A stretch of 64,000 bases of DNA, taken from positions 32,861-96,860 of the forward strand of contig NZ_JAUCDS010000010.1 of assembly GCF_034674885.1 (NCBI RefSeq), in the 5' to 3' direction. Positions 25,369-34,134 of this stretch are shown here, one piece after another. Under the pieces are notes generated by a model that ran no database searches, was not told the DNA's origin, and worked only from the letters and a program-made list of their open reading frames with translations. The translations under genes and the position numbers were made by a program. The stretch's first letter is position 1, and every line of letters starts with the position of its first letter. The DNA comes from Castellaniella sp034674885. Its GTDB lineage: Bacteria; Pseudomonadota; Gammaproteobacteria; Burkholderiales; Burkholderiaceae_B.

Positions 25369-26460
25369 ATGGACAAGCACAAGACTTTTCCCCTTCTCTC
25401 CACACAGCACCGTGCCCGCGCCAGAGGGCATGTTGCCCGACTGGCGATCTTGACGGCACTGCTGGGAGCGCCCGCCCTGAGCCTGCCGATCGCGGCCCAG
25501 GCGGACGTCAGCATCGGCATCACCATTGCCCCGCCGGCCCTGCCGATCTACACGCAACCGCCCACCCCGGCTCCAGGCTACATCTGGACGCCCGGATACT
25601 GGGCCTGGGGCCCCGACGGCTATTACTGGGTGGACGGCGCCTGGCTGATGCCGCCATCCGTGGGCATGCTCTGGACGCCTGGATGGTGGGGCTGGTCGGA
25701 TGGCTACTACCGCTGGCATGGCGGCTACTGGGGCCCGCAAGTGGGCTTTTATGGCGGCATCGACTACGGGTTCGGCTATTTCGGCATCGGTTATGTCGGC
25801 GGTGGCTGGCGCGGCAATCATTTCTACTACAACCGGGCAGTGACCAACGTGAACATCACCCATGTCCGCAACGTCTATGTGGACAAGACCGTCATCCACG
25901 ACAATCGAAACAATCGCGTCAGCTATAACGGCGGCCGGGGCGGCCTGCGGGCGGCCCCCAGCCCCGAACAGCGCCACTATGCGCAACAACGCCATCAGAC
26001 GCTGCCATCGATGGCTGGACGGCAGGATGCCGCCGCACCGTCTCGCCCGCAGCGCCCCGACAGGCCGCCCGCAGGCCGACAATCCGGCGAACAGCGGGCG
26101 CGCTTCGATGCGCCCCCCGGACAGCGGCCTGCGGATCGGCCCCAGACGATGCCCGGCCGGGCTGCCCCCTCTGGCTCGGCCCATCATGGGCCGACGCCCA
26201 ACGACATGCGGGGCAGCAGGAACGAGCCGCGCCGTCCGTCCGAAGGCCCCCGGGCAGCGCCGCAATTCAACCGGTCGCCAGAACGCCCCCGCACAGAAGT
26301 GCGTCCGGCAGCCGCCCCTGAGCGCCCCCGCCAGGACGTCAGGGCGCAGGAATTCAGGCCCCCGCGTGCCCAAGCCCCCACACGCCAGAAACGCCAAGGC
26401 GCCGAACGCCCCGAACGGCGGGGCGAAGGCCATTCTCGTCAGGGCCGGGACGGCCGCTGA
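25369..26460 (+). CDS. Secreted YXWGXW-repeat protein with basic disordered tail
   Basis: A 363-residue exported protein with a long signal region ending near IAAQADV. Residues about 60-150 are Trp/Tyr/Gly-rich, with repeats such as GYIWTPGYWAWGPDGYYWVDG and a later LWTPGWWGWSDGYYRWHGG. From about residue 195 it is an Arg/Pro/Gln-rich low-complexity tail. Such proteins occur as envelope or biofilm-linked proteins of unknown role. GGGGGACATC precedes ATG 25369. A second exported protein follows after 36 bases. Confidence 0.85.
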   Translation: MDKHKTFPLLSTQHRARARGHVARLAILTALLGAPALSLPIAAQADVSIGITIAPPALPIYTQPPTPAPGYIWTPGYWAWGPDGYYWVDGAWLMPPSVGMLWTPGWWGWSDGYYRWHGGYWGPQVGFYGGIDYGFGYFGIGYVGGGWRGNHFYYNRAVTNVNITHVRNVYVDKTVIHDNRNNRVSYNGGRGGLRAAPSPEQRHYAQQRHQTLPSMAGRQDAAAPSRPQRPDRPPAGRQSGEQRARFDAPPGQRPADRPQTMPGRAAPSGSAHHGPTPNDMRGSRNEPRRPSEGPRAAPQFNRSPERPRTEVRPAAAPERPRQDVRAQEFRPPRAQAPTRQKRQGAERPERRGEGHSRQGRDGR

Positions 26461-26496
26461 AGCCGTCCGATCCGGGGCTTATTCAAGGAGTGCATC

Positions 26497-26964
26497 ATGC
26501 AACTCAGTTCTGTCACACACATGAATCATCACCTGACTCGCACGGCCGCGTTGGCCGGACTGGCGCTGGCAGGCGCTGGCTTCCTGGCGCCCGCCTGGGC
26601 CACCCTGCCCGCCCCTCAACACCAGGGCAACATCGAGTATCTCAGCGGCGGGATCGGTATCGACGAATCCACGTCGTTCAAGGACGCCATGGGAAAATTC
26701 CCGCTGTCCATGACCTTCGACCAGATGGAGCAAGGCAAGGGCGACTACGTGGCCGACGTGCAGGTCGCAATCACCGATGCCCACGGCACACCCGTGCTGG
26801 ATACCACGGCGCAGGGCCCCTACCTGCTGGCCAAGCTGCCGGACGGCAGGTACCAGGTCAAGGCCACCTACCAGCATCGCACCCAGACCCGCGATGTGAC
26901 GATAGGCGGCAAGACGCCGGAGCACCTGGTGTTTTCATGGCGATCCGACATGGCCAAGCAGTGA
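26497..26964 (+). CDS. Exported protein with carboxypeptidase-regulatory-like fold
   Basis: A 155-residue exported protein with a signal peptide ending near PAWA. A beta-rich domain follows; the segment TAQGPYLLAKLPDGRYQVKATY resembles carboxypeptidase regulatory-like repeats. No function assigned. AAGGAG precedes ATG 26497. It is probably cotranscribed with the YXWGXW protein and may bind at the cell surface or in the periplasm. Confidence 0.8.
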   Translation: MQLSSVTHMNHHLTRTAALAGLALAGAGFLAPAWATLPAPQHQGNIEYLSGGIGIDESTSFKDAMGKFPLSMTFDQMEQGKGDYVADVQVAITDAHGTPVLDTTAQGPYLLAKLPDGRYQVKATYQHRTQTRDVTIGGKTPEHLVFSWRSDMAKQ

Positions 26965-27040
26965 TGCCGGGCCGGCCACCGATCCAGGGCAGTGGCTGCC
27001 ACAGGCCGCGCTCTGCCTGATACCCTGGCGCGCCACAATG

Positions 27041-28885
27041 TCAGGCGGCGCTGGGAACCGAGTCCGGCACACCGTCCTGATCGGCGGATGCGGCCGCCGC
27101 ATGCAGGCCGATCACGGTCCACCCGGCCACGGGCGTCAGGTCCTGATCCAGAGTGAAGGGCATGGCGTAGCCCTTGGGGTTCACCGCAAACAGGGGAATG
27201 ACGGCCCGGTCCGGGTCCTGCGCCTGATACTGCGCAAAGTCGAAGGTATCCGACAAGCGGGTGGCCTTGATCTGCGCCCCCGCCATCAACAGGCTGGACA
27301 ACTTCCAGTACCCCACCCCGGGCGCAAACAGCGTGCGGCCGCGATACTCCGGGTCCAGTGCGTGCCTTTCAGCCGGATCGCCATCGGACGACAAGGGCAG
27401 GCTGAAGACTTTGTGTTTGCCGAATTCGTCGCGCCCGCGCACCATGATCAACTGATTGACGTGATCCCGCGTGCCCAGGGCCAGCAGTCGGCCCAGGCCG
27501 TTGGTGTCCAGGTTGCGCTGGGCATGTTCCGACACCGGGCTGCCGTGATAGGTGGGCAGGCCCAGCATGCGGGCTTTCGACAGACTGTACCAATCGCTGT
27601 CGCACAGGCGCACCGGCACGCCCTGTTCCTGCAGCGCCAGGCCGATCGCCCGCGCCACCGGATTGGCGCCGGAAATCAGGAACCCCACCCGATCAGGTTC
27701 GGCAGACTTCAGCAGCCGCGCCATGGGCCGGGCCGTCAGGCTCTGCCAGATGACGGTGCCGATGATGACCAGGAAGGTCATGGGCAGCAGGCGATCGGCC
27801 TGCGGTACGTCCAGGGATTCCAGCCGCAGGGCAAACAGCGCCGACACCGCCGCCGCGACGATGCCGCGTGGCGCGATCCAGGCCAGCAGAGCCCGTTCCC
27901 GCCATTTCAGCGGCGACCCCCAGGTAGCGAACAGGACTTTCAGCGGCCGGCCGAGCCACAACATGCACACCAGCACGGCCAGGGCCGGCCACCCCAGGTT
28001 GTAAAGCTGTCCGGGCGCCACTCGGGCCGCCAGCAGGATGAACAGGGCAGACAGCAGGATCTGGCTGAGGGTTTCCTTGAATTCCAGGATGTCGTGTACC
28101 GGAATGCCGGGGCGATTCGCCAGCCAGATTCCCATGACGGTCACAGCCAGCAGACCGGACTCGTGCTGCACCGTATTGGACAGCGAGAACGCGGCGAACA
28201 CCGAAGCCAGCACCGACAGGTTCAGCAGGGACTCGGGCACCCAACCGCGCCGCAGCAAGGTGCCCAGCAACCAGCCGCCCGCCACCCCGAAACACAGGCC
28301 GGCCATAGCGGTTGCGCCCAAGGACCACAAGGCATGCGTCCAGGCCTGGGTGGCCCTCAGGGCTACCATCAGATCGTAGGACAGCACCGCCAGGATGGCG
28401 CCAATGGGATCGATCAGGATGCCTTCCCAGCGCAGGGCATGGGCGACCGGCGCCACGGGCTTCACGGTCTTCAGCAGCGGCGCGATGACGGTGGGACCGG
28501 TCACGCAGGTGATCGCCCCGAACAGGACGGCCAGGTCCCAGGGAAAGTCCAGAAAGACGTGCACCGCATAGGCCGCCACCGCCCAGGTAATCAACAGGCC
28601 GCCCGACACCAGGCGGCGCACGACACGCTCCAGGCCCCGGGTCTGGTGGAATTCCAGCGTCAGACTGCCCTCGAACAGGATGACGGCCACGGCCAGGGAC
28701 ACCACGGGAAACAGCAAGGGGCCAAAAAGTTCGTCGGGCTTGAGCCAGCCGGCCACCGGCCCCACCGCGATGCCGGACAGGAGCAGCAGCAAGATGGCCG
28801 GCACCCGCAGCTTCCAGGCCAGCCACTGGGCCGCCATCGCCACCACGCCAATACTGGCCAGCAGCAATTCAGGGCTGATCGTCAT
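27041..28885 (-). CDS. CPA1-type cation:proton antiporter with C-terminal nucleotide-binding-like domain
   Basis: A 614-residue Na+ or K+/H+ antiporter. Twelve or more membrane segments include FEGSLTLEF and the paired-Asp-free LRWEGILIDPIGAI block typical of NhaP-like CPA1 members. A TrkA-N-like cytoplasmic domain (VGFLISGANPVARAIGLALQE) follows from about residue 400. Start ATG 28885 has GGAAGGAAAG. The start overlaps the end of the CLC gene by 17 bases, so the two are coupled; together they could handle pH or salt stress. Confidence 0.9.
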   Translation of the reverse strand: MTISPELLLASIGVVAMAAQWLAWKLRVPAILLLLLSGIAVGPVAGWLKPDELFGPLLFPVVSLAVAVILFEGSLTLEFHQTRGLERVVRRLVSGGLLITWAVAAYAVHVFLDFPWDLAVLFGAITCVTGPTVIAPLLKTVKPVAPVAHALRWEGILIDPIGAILAVLSYDLMVALRATQAWTHALWSLGATAMAGLCFGVAGGWLLGTLLRRGWVPESLLNLSVLASVFAAFSLSNTVQHESGLLAVTVMGIWLANRPGIPVHDILEFKETLSQILLSALFILLAARVAPGQLYNLGWPALAVLVCMLWLGRPLKVLFATWGSPLKWRERALLAWIAPRGIVAAAVSALFALRLESLDVPQADRLLPMTFLVIIGTVIWQSLTARPMARLLKSAEPDRVGFLISGANPVARAIGLALQEQGVPVRLCDSDWYSLSKARMLGLPTYHGSPVSEHAQRNLDTNGLGRLLALGTRDHVNQLIMVRGRDEFGKHKVFSLPLSSDGDPAERHALDPEYRGRTLFAPGVGYWKLSSLLMAGAQIKATRLSDTFDFAQYQAQDPDRAVIPLFAVNPKGYAMPFTLDQDLTPVAGWTVIGLHAAAASADQDGVPDSVPSAA

Positions 28886-30302
28886 GTTCTTTCCTTCCTT
28901 GCCGCACGGCATGCCACCAGGTCCGCAGCCACGCCCGGGGCCCTTGCGCCCGCATCTGCCGCCAACCTTTCAGCAAACCATAGGATAAATGGGTTTTTTC
29001 CTGTCCAACGGGGATTTCCGCGCGCACCCGCATCCAGGACGATTTGGCATGGCCCAGGCGCTGGTCCGGATACACGCTGCGGTGGCCGATGATCAGATAG
29101 GCCGCAATCGCGGCCCCCGATACATAGACGGTGCCCACCACCCCGCCGAACAGTTCGACCCCCATCAGGATGGCGGCCAACGGCGTGTTGGACGCCGCCG
29201 CCACCACGGATACCAGGCCCACCGCCGCCCCCAGCGTAGGGCTGATGCCGAACAGATGGGCAAATGCATTACCCGCCACCGCGCCGATCACGAACTGCGG
29301 CGTGACGATGCCGCCATAGAACCCCGAACCCAGGGTCACGGCCACCAACAGGGATTTCCAAAGAAAACCCAGATAGGGCATGGATTCGCCTTGCAGGGCG
29401 CGGTCCATCAGCGGCAGGCTCAGCCCCAGGTAATCGACGGGAATCACGGTCACCAGCGCAGCCAGCAGCAGCCCGCCCGCCAGCGGCATGAGCGGTGGCC
29501 ACAGGGCATAGCGGGCCTGCAGGCGTTGGCAGACGTTACGCACGGCATAGATCAGGTCCACGAAAATACGGGCCACCACGCCGCACAGCATGCCGATCAG
29601 CACGGTCCGCAGGAACAGGGATTCGGAAAACACGGGCAGCGCGGGGACCAGGTAGGACTCGTACGGTATGCCCCAGGCCTTGCTGACCTGGAACGACGTC
29701 ATGCCGGCAATCAGGGCGGGAAACAGGAAATCGTGGCGGATGCGGCCGATGACCAGCATTTCCACGCCGTAGATGGCGCCCGCGATCGGAGTGCCGAACA
29801 CACTGGCGAAACCGGCGCTGACGCCACAGGCGACGATGCGCTGGCGCAATTCCCGATTCAGGCGGAACACCTGGCCGACCATGGCCGCCAGAGACGCCCC
29901 CAGATGAGAGCACGGGCCTTCCTTGCCGGCCGAACCGCCACTGGCCAGCGTGATGATGGCAGCAATGGGCTTGAGCAGCATCGTGCGCCACGGCAGGCGC
30001 CCTCCCTGCTCGTGGACGGCGGCGAAGATGGAATCCTTCAGGTCCGGCGCGCCCAGCATGCGGTAGCCATAGCCCATGATCAGGCCGTTGGCCAGCCCGG
30101 CCGCCGGCAGCATCAGCCAATACGCCCAATGCGGCGCGGCCAGGGTCCGATCCGTGGAAAAGAACAGGGCATGCAGAAAGAAGCTGACCCCGGTGCCGAC
30201 GATCAGGCCCACCAGGGATGCCAGGATCAGCCACTGCAACACGGTCGCCAGCATGATGGCGGGTTCCAGCAGGTCGATGCGGGGCGTGGAAGGCAGTTTC
30301 AT
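28869..30302 (-). CDS. CLC-type chloride channel/transporter
   Basis: A CLC-family protein of about 477 residues. The gating-glutamate motif GKEGP is intact, as is a GFYGGIVTP block at the GxFxP position. The first selectivity motif GSGIP is replaced by ASGGS. No CBS domain is seen, so it is a short bacterial form. Start ATG 30302 is a choice: no strong ribosome site is seen, and ATG 30377 would add 25 residues. Confidence 0.9.
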   Translation of the reverse strand: MKLPSTPRIDLLEPAIMLATVLQWLILASLVGLIVGTGVSFFLHALFFSTDRTLAAPHWAYWLMLPAAGLANGLIMGYGYRMLGAPDLKDSIFAAVHEQGGRLPWRTMLLKPIAAIITLASGGSAGKEGPCSHLGASLAAMVGQVFRLNRELRQRIVACGVSAGFASVFGTPIAGAIYGVEMLVIGRIRHDFLFPALIAGMTSFQVSKAWGIPYESYLVPALPVFSESLFLRTVLIGMLCGVVARIFVDLIYAVRNVCQRLQARYALWPPLMPLAGGLLLAALVTVIPVDYLGLSLPLMDRALQGESMPYLGFLWKSLLVAVTLGSGFYGGIVTPQFVIGAVAGNAFAHLFGISPTLGAAVGLVSVVAAASNTPLAAILMGVELFGGVVGTVYVSGAAIAAYLIIGHRSVYPDQRLGHAKSSWMRVRAEIPVGQEKTHLSYGLLKGWRQMRAQGPRAWLRTWWHAVRQGRKEHDDQP

Positions 30303-30468
30303 TGGGCGGAAAGGATCGGGTCTGCCCTGACCCGGCGATACGGGCCTGACCCTGCGCAGTATAGCGTAGTGACCCATTTTCCTAGGGTGATTCCCCAGTT
30401 TCAGGCCTCCGCGATCCTGCTACCATGCACGGTCTGTATTTGTCTGCCCCACAAGAGGAAAGCACACC

Positions 30469-31428
30469 ATGAAAATGACAAAATGGCTGGCCACGGCGGC
30501 CATGGCTGTTGCAGCCGTCGCCACGGTCCCGGCCCACGCTGCCGATACCAAATTCATCAACATCCTGACCGGCGGCCAAAGCGGCGTGTACTACCCCATG
30601 GGTGTCGCCCTCTCGCAGATCTACAACAAACACATCCCCGACGCCAAATCCACCGCTCAGGTGACAAAGGCCTCGGCGGAAAACATGAACCTGATCCAGG
30701 CCGGGCGCGGCGAGCTGGCCTTCGCCCTGGCCGACACCGTATCCGACGCCTACACGGGCAGCGCCGAAGCCGGCTTCAAGGCCCCCCTGAAGAAACTGCG
30801 CGGCATGACCGCCACCTATAACAACTACATCCAGATCGTCGCCAATGCCGATTCCGGCATCAAGACCCTGGCTGACCTGAAAGGCAAGCGCATTTCCGTG
30901 GGCGCCGCCCGTTCCGGCACCGAACTGAATGCTCGCGCCGTCCTGAAGGCCGCCGGCCTGACCTACGCCGATTTCGCGAAAGTCGAATACCTGCCCTTCG
31001 GCGAATCCGTCGAACTGATGAAGAACCGTCAGCTGGACGTCACCCTGCAGTCCGCCGGTCTGGGCGTTTCCTCGATCCGCGACCTGGCCACCTCGGTCAA
31101 GATCGTCGTGGTGCCGATCCCTGCCGACGTCGTCGAAAAGATCAACAACCCGGCCTACCAGCCGGCCACCATCCCCGGCGACACCTACGAAGGCATGGCA
31201 GGCGACACCCCCACGGTGGCAGTGCCCAACTTCCTGATCACGTCCGAAGCCGTGCCCGACGACCTGGTCTACCAGATGACGAAAGTCTTCTACGAACAGC
31301 TCGACACCCTGAAATCGACGCACAATGCCGCCAAGACCATCGAACTGGCCAACGCCCTGAAGGGCATGCCCGTCCCGGTGCATCCGGGCGCGGAGCGCTA
31401 CTACAAGGAAGTCGGCCTGATCAAATAA
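30469..31428 (+). CDS. TAXI-family TRAP transporter solute-binding protein
   Basis: Periplasmic binding protein of 319 residues with a signal ending AHA. TAXI hallmarks are NILTGGQSGVYYPMG, AFALADTVSDAY and GKRISVGAARSGTELNARAVLKAAGL. Ligands in this family are often small dicarboxylates or amino acids such as glutamate. GAGGAAAG precedes the start. The fused permease follows after a terminator-like hairpin. Confidence 0.94.
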   Translation: MKMTKWLATAAMAVAAVATVPAHAADTKFINILTGGQSGVYYPMGVALSQIYNKHIPDAKSTAQVTKASAENMNLIQAGRGELAFALADTVSDAYTGSAEAGFKAPLKKLRGMTATYNNYIQIVANADSGIKTLADLKGKRISVGAARSGTELNARAVLKAAGLTYADFAKVEYLPFGESVELMKNRQLDVTLQSAGLGVSSIRDLATSVKIVVVPIPADVVEKINNPAYQPATIPGDTYEGMAGDTPTVAVPNFLITSEAVPDDLVYQMTKVFYEQLDTLKSTHNAAKTIELANALKGMPVPVHPGAERYYKEVGLIK

Positions 31429-31459
31429 GATCAGCCAGCTTCCACCCGGCACTTCCCCA

Positions 31460-31503
31460 AAGCCCCCTCCGGTCTACCCCCGAGGGGGCTTAGCAAATTT
31501 TTG
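31460..31503 (+). terminator. Attenuating terminator between TAXI binding protein and permease
   Basis: A perfect 10-bp stem AAGCCCCCTC (31460-31469) / GAGGGGGCTT (31482-31491) with a 12-base loop, then AGCAAATTTTT. It sits 31 bases after the binding-protein stop and would make binding protein more abundant than permease. Confidence 0.75.
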
Positions 31504-31514
31504 GAACCCGAAAC

Positions 31515-33530
31515 ATGAGTTCTGCTCACGACCACATCGACAAACCCATGTCGCGCGGCGTCTTCTGGATCGCCGTCATCTTTTCCTGCTTCCAGGTCTG
31601 GACAGCCGCCTACAGCCCGCTGTCCAGCCAGGTCATCCGCGCCATCCACGTGGGGTTCGTCCTGCTGATGGTGTTCGCGCTGTACTCGCGTGGCGGCCGC
31701 CTGAACACCATCATCGGCTGGACGCTGGGCTCCGTGGGCTTCATCACCAGCCTGTATCACTGGGTCTATGAATCCGACCTGACCGCGCGCGCCGGCCAGA
31801 TGACCGACGCCGACATGGTGATCGGCATCATCACCATCATCCTGGTCTTCGAGGCCACGCGACGCATGATGGGCTGGGCGCTGCCCGTCATCTGCGGGAT
31901 CTTCCTGGCCTACGGCCTGTTCGGCCAGTACATTCCGGGGCCGTTCATGCACCGGGGCTACGGACTGGATCAGATCGTCAGCACCATGAGCTTCGGGGTC
32001 GAGGGCATCTACGGCACTCCCACCTACGTGTCGTCCACCTACATCTACCTGTTCATCCTGTTTGGCGCGTTCCTGGAACAGGCCGGCATGATCCAGCTGT
32101 TCAGCGACTTTTCCATGGGCATGGTCGGGCATACGCGCGGCGGCCCGGCAAAGGTCTCGGTCGTCAGTTCCGGCCTGATGGGCACGATCAACGGATCGGG
32201 CGTCGCCAACGTGGTCACGACCGGCCAGTTCACCATCCCGCTGATGAAACGCTTCGGCTATTCTCCGGCCTTTGCCGGCGGGGTCGAGGCCACGTCCAGC
32301 ATGGGCGGGCAGATCATGCCGCCGGTGATGGGGGCAGTGGCCTTCATCATGGCAGAGACCCTGAACATTCCCTACATCGAAGTCGTCAAGGCCGCCATCA
32401 TCCCGGCCATCCTGTATTTCACGACGGCCTTCATGACGGTCCACCTGGAAGCCGGCCGGCGTGGCCTGCACGGCCTGCCCAAGGAAGACTGCCCCAACCC
32501 CTGGGCCGCCGTGCGCAAGAGCTGGTATCTGCTGATTCCGCTCATCGGCCTGGTGGCGCTGCTGTTTTCGGGCTACACGCCGCTGTTCTCGGGCACCATC
32601 GGCCTGGGTCTGACCGTCATCCTGATCTTCGGCGCCGCCGTCATCCAGGGCGCGCGCCCCATGGTGCTGCGCTACCTGTTCTGGCTGCTGCTGGGCATCG
32701 CCTGCGCGGGCTTCGTCGAATTCGGCGTGACGGACTTCTTCGTCATCATCGCCGTGCTGGCCATCGCCCTGCTGTTCCGCAAGCACGGCCGCAGCGCACT
32801 GAAGCTGGCCGTCAATTCCCTGGCGGACGGCGCGCGCAACGCCCTGTCCGTAGCCACGGCCTGCGCCCTGGTCGGTGTCATCATCGGCATCATCAACCTG
32901 ACCGGCGTGGCCGCCGAGTTCGGCGGCCAGGTGATCGCCATCGGCGAGAACAACCTGTTCCTGGCCCTGTTCCTGACCATGATCACCTGCCTGGTGCTGG
33001 GCATGGGCATCCCCACGATCCCGAACTACATCATTACCAGTTCCCTGGCAGCCCCGATCCTGCTGAAACTGGGCGTGCCGCTGATCGTCTCGCACATGTT
33101 CGTGTTCTACTTCGGCATCATGGCCGACCTGACGCCGCCGGTCGCATTGGCCGCCTTCGCCGCTGCGCCGATTGCCCGGGAAAACGGCCTGAAGATCAGC
33201 ATCCAGGCGTTGCGGGTGGCAATCGCCGGCTTCGTCGTGCCCTACATGGCCGTGTATTCCCCCGCCCTGATGCTGCAGGGCGGCACGGCCTGGGATGTGA
33301 TCTACATCGTCTTCAAGGCGCTGGTTGCGATCACTCTCTGGAGCGCAGGCGTCACCGGCTTCCTGAAAATGCGCCTCAATGGCTTTGAGCGCGCCTACGT
33401 GGTGATCGCAGCGGCCCTGCTGGTGGCGGCCGCGCCCATCACCGACGACCTGGGCTTCGCGGCCACGGCGCTCTTCCTGGTCTGGCATCTGGTCCGCAGC
33501 CGTCGCCAGATAGCCGCGCAGGCAGCATGA
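31515..33530 (+). CDS. TRAP transporter fused permease (DctQM, TAXI type)
   Basis: A 671-residue fusion of small (DctQ) and large (DctM) permease subunits, powering Na+ or H+-driven uptake. The first 200 residues hold the DctQ-like helices. The DctM part includes GPAKVSVVSSGLMGTINGSGVANV, EATSSMGGQIMPPVMG and LGMGIPTIPNYIITSSLAAP. It is translated with the next gene through an ATGA overlap. Confidence 0.95.
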   Translation: MSSAHDHIDKPMSRGVFWIAVIFSCFQVWTAAYSPLSSQVIRAIHVGFVLLMVFALYSRGGRLNTIIGWTLGSVGFITSLYHWVYESDLTARAGQMTDADMVIGIITIILVFEATRRMMGWALPVICGIFLAYGLFGQYIPGPFMHRGYGLDQIVSTMSFGVEGIYGTPTYVSSTYIYLFILFGAFLEQAGMIQLFSDFSMGMVGHTRGGPAKVSVVSSGLMGTINGSGVANVVTTGQFTIPLMKRFGYSPAFAGGVEATSSMGGQIMPPVMGAVAFIMAETLNIPYIEVVKAAIIPAILYFTTAFMTVHLEAGRRGLHGLPKEDCPNPWAAVRKSWYLLIPLIGLVALLFSGYTPLFSGTIGLGLTVILIFGAAVIQGARPMVLRYLFWLLLGIACAGFVEFGVTDFFVIIAVLAIALLFRKHGRSALKLAVNSLADGARNALSVATACALVGVIIGIINLTGVAAEFGGQVIAIGENNLFLALFLTMITCLVLGMGIPTIPNYIITSSLAAPILLKLGVPLIVSHMFVFYFGIMADLTPPVALAAFAAAPIARENGLKISIQALRVAIAGFVVPYMAVYSPALMLQGGTAWDVIYIVFKALVAITLWSAGVTGFLKMRLNGFERAYVVIAAALLVAAAPITDDLGFAATALFLVWHLVRSRRQIAAQAA

Positions 33531-33943
33531 TGCTGGGGGCGCTGGGCATCTGCCTGACGCTGGCGGCGGCGCCCCAGGTGCCGCCGCGCTTCGTGCCGAC
33601 ACAGGCCTTCACCCTGGCCTGGACTCATTCCATCGAAAAGATCCGCTGGGAAGAAGACTACCGGGTAGAAGCAGACGCCAACGGCCAGCCGGTGCTGGTC
33701 GCCGGCCACGCCCGCATCCTGGGGTCCGGGGCCGGCATGGATCCACCGCCCGACGCAGTACATCACGCCGACGGCTGGTACGAATACCAGCCGCACACCG
33801 CCCCCCTGCACATCCTGCGCCTGACCCGCTCGCCCTACACGGCCGATTACGACTGGTGCGAAGGCGGGCACTGCGAACCGCTACGGGCCATCATGCCGAC
33901 CGATGGCGACGTCACGCTGCTCAGGCCCTGTCGGCAGCCCTAG
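33527..33943 (+). CDS. DUF1850 protein of the TAXI-TRAP operon
   Basis: A 138-residue DUF1850 protein with an N-terminal signal. Family motifs include FTLAWTHSIEKIRWEEDYRV and GSGAGMDPPP. DUF1850 genes typically follow TAXI-TRAP permeases, and their role is not known. The start overlaps the permease stop (ATGA). Confidence 0.88.
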   Translation: MMLGALGICLTLAAAPQVPPRFVPTQAFTLAWTHSIEKIRWEEDYRVEADANGQPVLVAGHARILGSGAGMDPPPDAVHHADGWYEYQPHTAPLHILRLTRSPYTADYDWCEGGHCEPLRAIMPTDGDVTLLRPCRQP

Positions 33944-34030
33944 TGCGCTGTTCGACTAATTTGGCGTCTGCGATGCCCATACTGCGTTGCCGCCCACCTC
34001 ACCGCTTGCAAGCGGTTCGGATTCGTCAGG

Positions 34031-34060
34031 CACAGCGCAGTCCGCAGGGACTGCACTGTG
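34031..34060. terminator. Hairpin after the TRAP operon
   Basis: CACAGCGCAGTCC and GGGACTGCACTGTG form a 12-bp stem with one mismatch and a GCA loop. No T-run follows. It is the only structure in the 191-base gap before the DUF2868 gene. Confidence 0.45.
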
Positions 34061-34134
34061 TCCGGCCTCATCCTCGGGACTGCCCGATTTTGTAAAACTC
34101 GGTATCATCGACTTTTCACCGAGCCTTCCATCCC

